From: a virus | Virus record (IMG/VR): IMGVR_UViG_3300038701_001232 | Location: 1 to 39,778 of that record | Strand: one strand, 5' to 3' | DNA length: 39,778 bases | Shown: in pieces, positions 20,237-27,439 of the stretch | Numbering within the stretch: position 1 is the stretch's first letter | Layout of the letters: the number at the start of each line of letters is the position of its first letter | The notes under the pieces: generated by a model | What the model saw: only the letters and a program-made list of their open reading frames with translations | The model's database searches: none | Told to the model about the DNA's origin: nothing | Translations under genes and position numbers: made by a program

Positions 20237-21532
20237 ATGTATCATCCAGATTTATTGAGCGGTGAGCGGCAAGTTGCCCCGACCCGCGACGGCATCCGTG
20301 CCGATCACGTTGCCCGTTATGAATGGGCGGCAAAACACATTGCCAAAGGGGCAAGGGTTCTAGACGCCGCGTGTGGCGTTGGATATGGGGCCGCATTGCT
20401 GGCAGAGGGCCGCGACGTTGTGGCGGTAGACGTGAATGACGAGGCGCTGAAATACGCGCGCCAATACTATCCCGGCCCGTCCTACTCCCAAACCGATCTA
20501 TCGGAGGGCGCGCCGGGGGGCGAGTTTGACGCGGCGGTGTGCTTTGAGACAATCGAACACATTGCCGATCCTCGCCCACTACTGACGGGCATTGATGCAC
20601 AGGAGCTTTATGCCAGCGTCCCGAACGAAACGCATTTTCCATACGAAGACAGGATTGCGTTTCATCATCGGCACTACACGGAAAGCGATTTCCGCAAGCT
20701 GCTGACCGATTGCGGCTGGAAAGTGCGCGATATGGCGCACCAAGAAGGGCCGGAAAGCGGCGTTGGTGACAAGCCGGGTCGAACATTGGTCGCACGGTGT
20801 GAGCGTGACCCGCTCCACAAGTTGCGCGGCAAGCATGTGTCGATCCTTGGTATGGGGCCTAGCATTGACGACTTCACCGACTTCGCCAAGCGGTTTGGCG
20901 GGTCGCATTCGTTCTGTGACGAGGTTTGGGGCATCAATAACGTGGGCGGTGTGTTTCAGTGCGACCGCGTGTTTCATATGGATGATGTTCGGGTGCAAGA
21001 GCGCAGGGCAGAGGCGCAACCCAAAAGCAACATTGCCAATATGCTAAAATGGATGCGGGGGCATTCGGGGCCGATCTACACCAGCCACATTGAACCGGGA
21101 TATCCGGGCCTTGTGCCGTATCCGGTGCAGGACGTGGTGCAAGACCTTGGCATGGTGTATTTCAACAGCACGGTTGCTTGGGCTGTTGCCTTTGCCATCC
21201 ATGCGCGTGTCGGCGTCATAAGCCTGTTCGGTTTGGATTTCAGCTACCAGCACAGCCACAAGGCAGAACGCGGGCGGGCGTGTGTGGAGTTCTGGCTGGC
21301 GGCGGCACGGGCGCGGGGCATCAAGATTAACGTATCCGCAAACACAAGCCTGCTGGACGCTTGTGAAGACCCTGACAGCAAGCTCTACGGCTTTGACGGG
21401 TACAAGGTGAATGTTGCGGACAATGGGGAAGTGACGTTTGAGCCGCGCGACCTGCCGACAGCGCAGGAAGTTGAGGCGCGGTATAACCACGACCAGCCGT
21501 CCAGCTATCACGTAAGAGAGGGCATCACATGA
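20237..21532 (+). CDS. SAM methyltransferase fused to DUF115/MptE-like domain
   Basis: A 431-residue two-domain protein. Residues about 15-195 are a class I SAM methyltransferase: VLDAACGVGYGAALLAEGRD is motif I, VVAVDVNDEALKYAR the acidic loop, and FDAAVCFETIEHIADP motif IV. Residues about 200-390 resemble DUF115/MptE-like proteins: VSILGMGPSIDDFTDFAKRF (GxGPS box), VWGINNVGG, and VISLFGLDFSYQHSHKAERG. DUF115 members include flagellin glycan-transfer (Maf) proteins and archaeal pterin diphosphokinase. Such an enzyme between head genes is unexpected. It may modify a virion glycan or a nucleotide-linked substrate. ATG 20237 follows GGGAG. Confidence 0.75.
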   Translation: MYHPDLLSGERQVAPTRDGIRADHVARYEWAAKHIAKGARVLDAACGVGYGAALLAEGRDVVAVDVNDEALKYARQYYPGPSYSQTDLSEGAPGGEFDAAVCFETIEHIADPRPLLTGIDAQELYASVPNETHFPYEDRIAFHHRHYTESDFRKLLTDCGWKVRDMAHQEGPESGVGDKPGRTLVARCERDPLHKLRGKHVSILGMGPSIDDFTDFAKRFGGSHSFCDEVWGINNVGGVFQCDRVFHMDDVRVQERRAEAQPKSNIANMLKWMRGHSGPIYTSHIEPGYPGLVPYPVQDVVQDLGMVYFNSTVAWAVAFAIHARVGVISLFGLDFSYQHSHKAERGRACVEFWLAAARARGIKINVSANTSLLDACEDPDSKLYGFDGYKVNVADNGEVTFEPRDLPTAQEVEARYNHDQPSSYHVREGIT

Positions 21533-21762
21533 CACGAGCCAAAATCACAAAGCGAGAGGGCTACAAGTGCGCGCCGAAAGGTGCCATTGTTGAGACCTTT
21601 TCATTCGGCACCATTGTCACGGGGCAGGTTGCGGAGTGGGCGCTTGCAGATCGCGCGGCGTCGGCAATGTTCGACCCACGCGAGGAAACGAAGATCGTGA
21701 CCCCGACTGAAACCAAGGCCGCACCGAAAAAGCGCGGTCGCCCAAAGAAGGCTGACCAGTAA
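21529..21762 (+). CDS. Small head-region protein with AT-hook-like tail (77 aa)
   Basis: A 77-residue protein coupled to the fusion gene (ATGA) and to the connector gene (shared A at 21762). The first 50 residues look like a small beta domain (GYKCAPKGAIVETFSFGTIV). The end, KAAPKKRGRPKKADQ, contains the RGRP core of an AT-hook flanked by Lys, which can bind the minor groove of A/T-rich DNA. It may be a minor head or DNA-contact protein. No family is firmly recognised. Confidence 0.6.
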   Translation: MTRAKITKREGYKCAPKGAIVETFSFGTIVTGQVAEWALADRAASAMFDPREETKIVTPTETKAAPKKRGRPKKADQ

Positions 21763-22445
21763 TGGCACTTTCCGCGCCCATCATGCTGCATCAATACCGT
21801 GGGCATGTGCAAACCGCTGCCCCGGCTGCGGAACCGGTCACGGCGGCTGAATTGCGCGATTACTTGCGCGAGGATGCGACAGCTTTGCCCGATGCCGATG
21901 CGAATGAGCTTGTGGCAGAAGCGCGCGAGGCCATTGAAAACACCTATGCCGTTGCGATGATCGACCAGTCCTGGCGCATGGCGATTGATCGCTGGCCTAG
22001 CGGGCGTGAGGAATGGTGGGATGGCATCCGAGACGGGTCCATTGCCGACCTCTATGGCCCCGCGTCCTATACCGACCTGCGCTTGCCACGCTGGCCTTTG
22101 TCAACGGTGGATAGCGTGACCGTATACGACGAGGACGGGACCAGCACGGCAGTCACAATTGCCAGCACGTTTGACGTTGACACGTACCAGACGCCGGGGC
22201 GGATCACGTTGCAGCGCGGGGCAACATGGCCGGTTGCGCTGCGGGCAAACAATGCCATCGAGATCGTCTATACGGCGGGATATGGGGCTGATGCGTCAAG
22301 CGTTCCTGCGCCGCTCAAGCGGGCCGTGAAGCAGCTTGCGGCGTATCTCTACAGTCATCGCGGCGATATGTGCGATATGGGTGACGCCATGCACGATAGC
22401 GGGGCGGGTTCGATCATGGGCCAATACAAGATCAAGCGGGTCTAA
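21762..22445 (+). CDS. Head-tail connector protein (gp6-like)
   Basis: A 227-residue protein of the phage gp6/phiE125 gp8-like connector group. PVTAAELRDYLREDATALPD, LVAEAREAIENTYAVAMIDQ and later LRLPRWPLSTVDSVTVYDED, GRITLQRGATWPV, and IEIVYTAGYGADASSVPAPL. This set (helical bundle, then beta insertion, then the PxPLKxA helix) is diagnostic. It forms the ring beneath portal to which the tail attaches. It lies in the standard place after the capsid genes. Confidence 0.85.
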   Translation: MALSAPIMLHQYRGHVQTAAPAAEPVTAAELRDYLREDATALPDADANELVAEAREAIENTYAVAMIDQSWRMAIDRWPSGREEWWDGIRDGSIADLYGPASYTDLRLPRWPLSTVDSVTVYDEDGTSTAVTIASTFDVDTYQTPGRITLQRGATWPVALRANNAIEIVYTAGYGADASSVPAPLKRAVKQLAAYLYSHRGDMCDMGDAMHDSGAGSIMGQYKIKRV

Positions 22446-22720
22446 TGCAGACGCTGGCCTTTGCCCTGTCTTCTGGCGCATGGACGGAAATTCTTGGCGG
22501 CAACAATGCGTTGTCCTTGCAGGTCAGCACGGCAAGAAACGTCAGGCTGCATTTCAATGCCAGCGCGACCGCCCCGGCCCTAACGGCTGCATCCATTCTT
22601 GTCGAAAGCTTTCCGCCAAAGTGGGATTTCGACTGCCAGCAGCAAACGGGGCAATCCCGTGTGTGGGCGCGGGCTGACAGCGGATCGGCAAGCGTTGTCG
22701 TGGTGAGGCGAACGATATGA
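22445..22720 (+). CDS. Small structural protein of unknown function (91 aa)
   Basis: A 91-residue beta-rich protein (MQTLAFALSSGAWTEILGGN; RLHFNASATAPALTAASILV) overlapping the connector stop by one base and the head-tail adaptor start by four. The composition (Ala, Ser, Thr; few charges) fits a virion component. Phages of this type often have one extra small gene in this position. No family is recognised. Confidence 0.6.
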   Translation: MQTLAFALSSGAWTEILGGNNALSLQVSTARNVRLHFNASATAPALTAASILVESFPPKWDFDCQQQTGQSRVWARADSGSASVVVVRRTI

Positions 22721-23061
22721 AATGCTGCGATTACCATTCTGGGCTTCTAAAGCACGTTGTGACGTTCCAGCGAAAGGCGCGTGTGCGCAAGGCAACCGGC
22801 GGATTTACTGAAAGCTGGTCCACGCTGTCTGGCGCACCGACACGCGGCTTTATGAAGCCCCTGAGCGGGTCTGAGGCATATCAGGCCGACCGGGTGGAAG
22901 CCAAGACGCGCAACCGTCTTGTGGTGCGGTATTTCTCGGGCCTGACGGAAGAGGACCGGGTGTCGTTCAATAGCCGCGTCTACAATATCCGGTACATCCA
23001 GAACCCGGAATTCGCAGATCGGTGGCTTGTGATCGACCTTGACGGCGGGGCGGCAACATGA
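22717..23061 (+). CDS. Head-tail adaptor (SPP1 gp16-like)
   Basis: A 114-residue protein with the head-tail joining pattern: LLKHVVTFQRKARVRKATGG, then RGFMKPLSGSEAYQADRVEA and RVYNIRYIQNPEFADRWLVI. It is a small beta-barrel that closes the connector channel and binds the tail completion protein. The gene is coupled to both neighbours by ATGA overlaps, in the conserved order connector, adaptor, gp10-like, DUF3168-like. Confidence 0.85.
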   Translation: MKCCDYHSGLLKHVVTFQRKARVRKATGGFTESWSTLSGAPTRGFMKPLSGSEAYQADRVEAKTRNRLVVRYFSGLTEEDRVSFNSRVYNIRYIQNPEFADRWLVIDLDGGAAT

Positions 23062-23507
23062 CCATTCGGATTGAGATTGCCGGGATGGAAGAACTGCGCA
23101 GGGCGTTTAGCAACTTGGATGAGGTGTTTGACGCCGCTGTTGCCGATGCGGTGGAAGATACCGTTTACGAAATTGACGAGCAAGTGAAGAACCGGATTGC
23201 GCGCGGGCCTGCAACGGGGCGCGTGTATGAGAAATACAACCCGCGCCGGACGCACCAAGCATCTGCGCCGGGTGAAGCTCCTTCTCAGGATACCGGCGGG
23301 CTTGTTAATTCGATCAAGGTAAATCCAGGGCGATTGTCTGGATCGGTTTATTCAAAATTGGCTTACGCCTTTTATCTTGAATACGGCGCGAAATTGAAAA
23401 ACGGTAAGAGATTGGCCCCCCGCCCGGTTTGGCGTCCGGTTGCGGAAAAGGAAGCCAAGGAATTCCGCAAGCGCATCATTGAAAACCTGAAAAGGGCCGC
23501 ACGATGA
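23058..23507 (+). CDS. HK97 gp10-like tail component
   Basis: A 149-residue protein of the HK97 gp10/tail-component family: IRIEIAGMEELRRAFSNLDE, a basic central loop, then DTGGLVNSIKVNPGRLSGSV, LAYAFYLEYGAKLKNGKRLA and PRPVWRPVAEK. The Y-A-x-x-x-E-Y-G-T/A and RPF/RPV motifs are typical. It takes part in tail completion and head-tail joining. It lies directly before the DUF3168-like gene. Confidence 0.88.
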   Translation: MTIRIEIAGMEELRRAFSNLDEVFDAAVADAVEDTVYEIDEQVKNRIARGPATGRVYEKYNPRRTHQASAPGEAPSQDTGGLVNSIKVNPGRLSGSVYSKLAYAFYLEYGAKLKNGKRLAPRPVWRPVAEKEAKEFRKRIIENLKRAAR

Positions 23508-23935
23508 AGCAGACCGCAGTTCAAACGGCGCTCTATAGCGTTCTAAGCGGTGACGCGACCTTGACGGGCTACCTATCGACCGCATGGGCTGACACGCCCG
23601 CAATCTATCCAGACGTTCCGCAGGAAGATGCCGACGACAATTCGTTTTTTCCTTATATGACGTTCTTCCCGGTGGCGGCGACGCCATGGGATACGAAAAG
23701 CATCATCGGCGGTGATGAGCTTTACCAGATCGACGTTTGGTCGCGGGCTGGTGATTTTGACGAAGGCGCGCAAATCTCTGACCGCATCACGGCTATTCTG
23801 CATCGGCAGGATTTGTCGATAGCGGGCGCGACTCATGTTCTTACGCAATTCGAGGGCGTCGATCCGGCCCTTGATGCTGACGGCGAAACCCGGCGGCACA
23901 TTCTCACTTTTCGGATCATCTATCAGGAGGCCTAA
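23504..23935 (+). CDS. Tail terminator/completion protein (DUF3168)
   Basis: A 143-residue DUF3168 protein: MKQTAVQTALYSVLSGDATL at the N-terminus, PYMTFFPVAATPWDTKSI in the middle, DELYQIDVWSRAGDFDEGAQ and later HILTFRIIY. Members form the ring at the head-proximal end of the tail tube and stop tube growth. The order in front of the major tail protein is conserved. The N-terminal helix and the YQIDVWS strand are the clearest matches. Confidence 0.85.
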   Translation: MKQTAVQTALYSVLSGDATLTGYLSTAWADTPAIYPDVPQEDADDNSFFPYMTFFPVAATPWDTKSIIGGDELYQIDVWSRAGDFDEGAQISDRITAILHRQDLSIAGATHVLTQFEGVDPALDADGETRRHILTFRIIYQEA

Positions 23936-23937
23936 CC

Positions 23938-24348
23938 ATGGCATATGCAGGCCGCAAACTGCGGATCAAATACAAAACGGTCGCCAGCGGAACCGCAACG
24001 GCCATTGCTGGCGCTCGGACTGACAGTCTGACAATCAACCGCGAACCAATCGACGTTACCGACAAGGATGATGCTGGTGTTCGCACCCTTATGCCTGATA
24101 TCGGCGTGTGGTCGATGGATGCGAATGTCGAGGGCGTCTTGACCAATGGAACGCTTGTCGCGCTTGCGGCAGATGACAGCCCCACGGCTGCGCACCTGTT
24201 CGATATTGCCATGCCTGGTATCGGCACTTGGGCCGGATCGTGGTTCCTTGGCAACTTCGAGTTGACCGGTGAAGAGGGAAGCAACCCGACAACCTTCACC
24301 TGCAATATCATGTCCGCCGGTTCCATCACCTTCACCGCGACAGCTTAA
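23938..24348 (+). CDS. Major tail tube protein
   Basis: A 136-residue tube protein of the TP901-1-like group: GRKLRIKYKTVASGTATAIA, INREPIDVTDKDDAGVRTLM and FELTGEEGSNPTTFTCNIMS. The INREPIDVTDKD segment is a family hallmark. Subunits stack as hexameric rings to build the long flexible tail, which marks this as a siphovirus. A near-perfect AGGAGG site suits a highly expressed protein. Confidence 0.9.
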   Translation: MAYAGRKLRIKYKTVASGTATAIAGARTDSLTINREPIDVTDKDDAGVRTLMPDIGVWSMDANVEGVLTNGTLVALAADDSPTAAHLFDIAMPGIGTWAGSWFLGNFELTGEEGSNPTTFTCNIMSAGSITFTATA

Positions 24349-24356
24349 GGGGCATC

Positions 24357-24725
24357 ATGTCAGTTTTTCGGGAAGTCGAAATCAAATGGGGCGGCAAGGC
24401 ATACAATGTCACGCCGTCCAACAAATTGCTTCGCCGCATTGAACGCGAGGTTCCGCTTGTGTCCTATCTGGGCAGGGCAAGCACGGACGTTCTTGCGTCT
24501 GAAACGGCGTTCATCCTTTGCGAATTCATCCGGTCTGCGGGTGGGGTGGCAAGCGAGGATGAGATTTACAGCGAGTTGATGGCTGACTTCTACGAAAATC
24601 AGGGCAAGGGCTACTTTGCCATTGCGGGGCAAGTTTGTGATGCAATCGTGCCCCCGAGTGCGCTAAAAAACCTGCCAGCCCCGGAGGAAAAGCCGGGGCA
24701 GGAGAAGAAAGCAGCGACGGAATAA
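24357..24725 (+). CDS. Tail assembly chaperone, zero-frame product (G-like)
   Basis: A 122-residue protein between the tube and tape-measure genes, the fixed position of lambda G-type chaperones. It is helical (LLRRIEREVPLVSYLGRAST; ETAFILCEFIRSAGGVASED) and ends in a charged tail past the frameshift site at 24665-24671. It coats the tape measure during tail assembly and is not in the virion. Ribosomes that slip -1 at that site make the longer GT product instead, and the ratio sets assembly stoichiometry. Confidence 0.8.
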   Translation: MSVFREVEIKWGGKAYNVTPSNKLLRRIEREVPLVSYLGRASTDVLASETAFILCEFIRSAGGVASEDEIYSELMADFYENQGKGYFAIAGQVCDAIVPPSALKNLPAPEEKPGQEKKAATE

Positions 24726-24910
24726 ACTGGGATAACCTGTATTTATCCGCCCGCGCTCTTGAAATACAGCCTTCCGAGTTCTGGGAAATGACCTTGGGTG
24801 AAGTCTTGTTGGAGATCGGCCATCGCGCGGCGTCTATGCCACGTAAAAAGGGCCATTTCACGCAGGATGAGGCCGACGAATTGCTGAGGTTTGCTAATGG
24901 CACTTCCTGA
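24357..24910 (+). CDS. Tail assembly chaperone, -1 frameshift product (GT-like)
   Basis: If ribosomes read to AAC 24669-24671, slip back one base and continue, the product is 105 residues of G plus 79 new residues, 184 in all. The new part begins PASPGGKAGAGEESSDGINW and carries a T-like domain (LYLSARALEIQPSEFWEMTL; PRKKGHFTQDEADELLRFAN). The frame is open from 24641 to TGA 24908-24910, and the new end overlaps the tape-measure start. T-like domains bind tail tube subunits. The slippery site and downstream stem make this nearly certain. Confidence 0.8.
24665..24702 (+). promoter_or_regulatory. Programmed -1 ribosomal frameshift signal
   Basis: A-AAA-AAC (24665-24671) is in the correct phase (cta aaa aac) and is the canonical X-XXY-YYZ slippery heptamer. 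Directly downstream, CCCCGG (24679-24684) pairs with CCGGGG (24693-24698), and CCTG (24671-24674) can pair with CAGG (24699-24702). This gives a stem-loop that would pause the ribosome. Confidence 0.85.
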
Positions 24911-26636
24911 AATCGAGGTTAGAGTTAGCGCGGACACCCGGCAGGCTGAGGCTGGCCTAGGGCGCGTCAATGAACGGCTTGGGCAGGTTGCGGGTTCGGC
25001 CCCGACTGCCCAACGCGCCGCAACCGGCTTTGGTGGGTCGCTGCGCAACCTTGGCAACGTGTCGAACCAGACGCGCGGGCGCATTCAGCAAGTCAGCTTT
25101 CAGTTGCAGGATATTGCGGTGCAGATGCAGGCTGGAACGCGAACCAGCACTGTAATGGCGCAGCAGTTGCCGCAATTGGCTGGCGCGTTTGGTGCCGTTG
25201 GTGCTGTGATCGGTACGCTTGCCGCTGTTGGCATCCCCGCCGTTGCCTTCGCCATGCAACAAACGACGCGCCGGACGCAAGACTTTCAACAGGCGCTTGA
25301 GGCTTTGGAAGCGGTGCAGGGCCGCGTTGAACGCGCAACCCGCATTCTGCATATGTCAACGTCCGAACTTGGCGCGGAATATGGCCGGTTTTCGCAGCGG
25401 ATCAGGGAACTTGCCCTTGAGGAATTGAGGCTTGCCCAAGCGCGGGCTGAAACGCTTTTCGCAGCATCGGTTACAGAAGGTTCCTTGCAGACGCTGACGA
25501 ACCGGATTGTCAGGAATATCCGGGTTGTGCAGGAGTTGGGCGATACCGGCACAAACGAGATGTATGATATGTCTCGGGCGGCAAGGGAAGTCACGCGACA
25601 ATTCGGGCTGTCTGGTAATGCCGCCGTTGAAATGGCCGGTGCATTCCAGTCGCTTGGCCGCGCGAATACCCTGCCAGAACAACGCCGTGCGCTTGCACGT
25701 ATCCGTGAGCTGCTTGTTGCCAACAATATCGAGCTTGGGCGAATACCGGAGCCGTTGCAGGAAGCCCTTGCGCAGATGAATGCGCTGGAAACGGCGACGA
25801 TCAACGTTGGCGTTGCGCTTTCGCGGGCCGGGGATGAAGCGGCGGGACTGGCAAACGCGATTTTCCCTGTGTTTGCTACCGGCGCTGGTGCGGGCCGTGG
25901 GTCTTTGGGAATGCCCGAAAGGCCAGTTGCGGGCGCAGGTAGTGATATGGGGTTTCCGGCTGCGCCGACCGGTGGAGGGGGCGGCGGAGGTGGCTCTGCC
26001 TTTGGTGGTCGAATTGCCGCCCTTGTCGAAAGTCTGCAAACTGAGCGCGAGACGCTTGAATTGTGGTATGAGGAAAGCCTTGCGCTTCTTGGTCAAGCGA
26101 ACGAAGCGGAACTTGAGGCGATTGGCGGTCACAACGAAGCCCGTTTGCGCCTTGAGGAAGAATATCAATCACGCCTAGCAGCCATTCGCGGGGCGGGCCA
26201 TGGCGACGCCCTGACAAGCGTGTTGCAGTCTGGTCAGAAGATTGCAGCGGCCATCGGCCAAACCAATGAACGGGCCATGCGGGTAGCGCAGGCGTTCGGC
26301 GCGGCAGAGGCCCTTGTCAATGCGTATCGGGCTGCGTCTCAGGTTCTTGCCTCGCCGGAAGTGCCGTGGTTTGCCAAGGTCAGCGCGGCGGCTGGCGTTT
26401 TGGCGGCTGGCATCGGCTTTGCCAATTCCATCAAGTCTATCAGTGCAGGCGGTGGAGGCGGCGGTGCGGCTGGCGGTGGTGCTGTAAGCGGCGGGGCGGC
26501 GCAAAGCCCGCAAGTGTCGCGCAATGTGGCGATCCAGCTAACCGGCGGCAACATGTTCTCGCGGGATCAGGTGATCAACTTGATCAATGGTATAAATGAA
26601 GCGGTCGAGGATGGGGCCATCGTGAGGGTTGTCTGA
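24897..26636 (+). CDS. Tail tape measure protein
   Basis: A 579-residue protein following the chaperones. The N-terminal pattern EIEVRVSADTRQAEAGLGRV and IQQVSFQLQDIAVQMQAGTR with QQLPQLAGAFGAVGAVIGTL is typical of tape measures. It has long helical stretches, two hydrophobic segments (about residues 95-125 and 490-520) and Gly-rich spacers. It sets tail length. At roughly 0.15 nm per helical residue a tail of under 100 nm is expected, which is on the short side. It is assembled with chaperone and ejected with DNA. ATG 24897 lies inside the end of the frameshift product. Confidence 0.92.
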   Translation: MALPEIEVRVSADTRQAEAGLGRVNERLGQVAGSAPTAQRAATGFGGSLRNLGNVSNQTRGRIQQVSFQLQDIAVQMQAGTRTSTVMAQQLPQLAGAFGAVGAVIGTLAAVGIPAVAFAMQQTTRRTQDFQQALEALEAVQGRVERATRILHMSTSELGAEYGRFSQRIRELALEELRLAQARAETLFAASVTEGSLQTLTNRIVRNIRVVQELGDTGTNEMYDMSRAAREVTRQFGLSGNAAVEMAGAFQSLGRANTLPEQRRALARIRELLVANNIELGRIPEPLQEALAQMNALETATINVGVALSRAGDEAAGLANAIFPVFATGAGAGRGSLGMPERPVAGAGSDMGFPAAPTGGGGGGGGSAFGGRIAALVESLQTERETLELWYEESLALLGQANEAELEAIGGHNEARLRLEEEYQSRLAAIRGAGHGDALTSVLQSGQKIAAAIGQTNERAMRVAQAFGAAEALVNAYRAASQVLASPEVPWFAKVSAAAGVLAAGIGFANSIKSISAGGGGGGAAGGGAVSGGAAQSPQVSRNVAIQLTGGNMFSRDQVINLINGINEAVEDGAIVRVV

Positions 26637-27439
26637 TGACTGTCATTTTCCAAACCAGCTATAGCCTGCCGGGTTCTGACGAGCCGCTAACACATGCGCG
26701 GATTGCTCATAGCATGAACTGGCTGACCGGCGGCACTGTCACGGCGTCCAACACGGCAACGGGCTATTTCGCGGACGGGCCGGATAACTCGCTGACCTAT
26801 GAGAAGTGGAAGCCGTCCAGCCTTGCCGCGACGTGGGAATATGACCACGGGTCAACCGCAACTTGCGACTATTGCTGCATCGCGGCGCATACCATGGGCA
26901 CCAACGGCAACACGTTGCAGGTGCAGTATTGGAACGGGTCAAGCTGGTCTGGCCTAATCGCAGCCACGGCAATCACGTCAGACGCGCCGATCATGGTGAT
27001 CTTTGGCCAGCAGACGCGGCAGCGGTGGCGCATTCAGGTCAGCAGCGGCACAGCCCCGACAATTGGCGCTGTCAAGTTCGGCCTGTCCATGCAAATGCAG
27101 CGCCCGCTGTTTGGCGGTCACGCGCCAATCAACACGGCACGTCAAACCGTCATGCGGAGCAACTACAGCGAGACAGGCGAGTTTCTGGGCCGGTCCATCC
27201 AGCGCACATATGGCGCAACGGATTACGCATGGCAGCACCTGACCACGACATGGGTGCGCAACAACTGGCGTGATTTCCAGCTTGCGTCTGAGCGTGAGCC
27301 ATTCTGGATTGCATGGCGTCCCGGTGACAACGGCGACGTCGCATATGCCATGCTGGATGAAACGCCGATCCCGAAGAATATGGGCATCAAGGACTTGATG
27401 TCCGTTTCCATGTCGATCCGGTCGCGGGGCTATGACTGA
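26636..27439 (+). CDS. Distal tail-type protein
   Basis: A 267-residue protein just after the tape measure, the place of distal tail proteins that cap the tube and begin the tip. The N-terminal half is beta-rich and resembles a galactose-binding-type domain (WEYDHGSTATCDYCCIAAHT; QVQYWNGSSWSGLIAATAIT). The C-terminal half (QRTYGATDYAWQHLTTTWVR; FWIAWRPGDNGDVAYAMLDE) resembles the belt of tail-tip proteins. The CCIAAH stretch (three Cys within six residues, CDYCC) is odd. The role is inferred from position and fold-like pattern. Confidence 0.65.
   Translation: MTVIFQTSYSLPGSDEPLTHARIAHSMNWLTGGTVTASNTATGYFADGPDNSLTYEKWKPSSLAATWEYDHGSTATCDYCCIAAHTMGTNGNTLQVQYWNGSSWSGLIAATAITSDAPIMVIFGQQTRQRWRIQVSSGTAPTIGAVKFGLSMQMQRPLFGGHAPINTARQTVMRSNYSETGEFLGRSIQRTYGATDYAWQHLTTTWVRNNWRDFQLASEREPFWIAWRPGDNGDVAYAMLDETPIPKNMGIKDLMSVSMSIRSRGYD

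Noticed and set aside
25356-26168. Minus-strand open frame of 270 codons opposite the tape measure gene
   Set aside because: No ribosome site, low-complexity basic composition, and it lies fully inside a well-supported gene.
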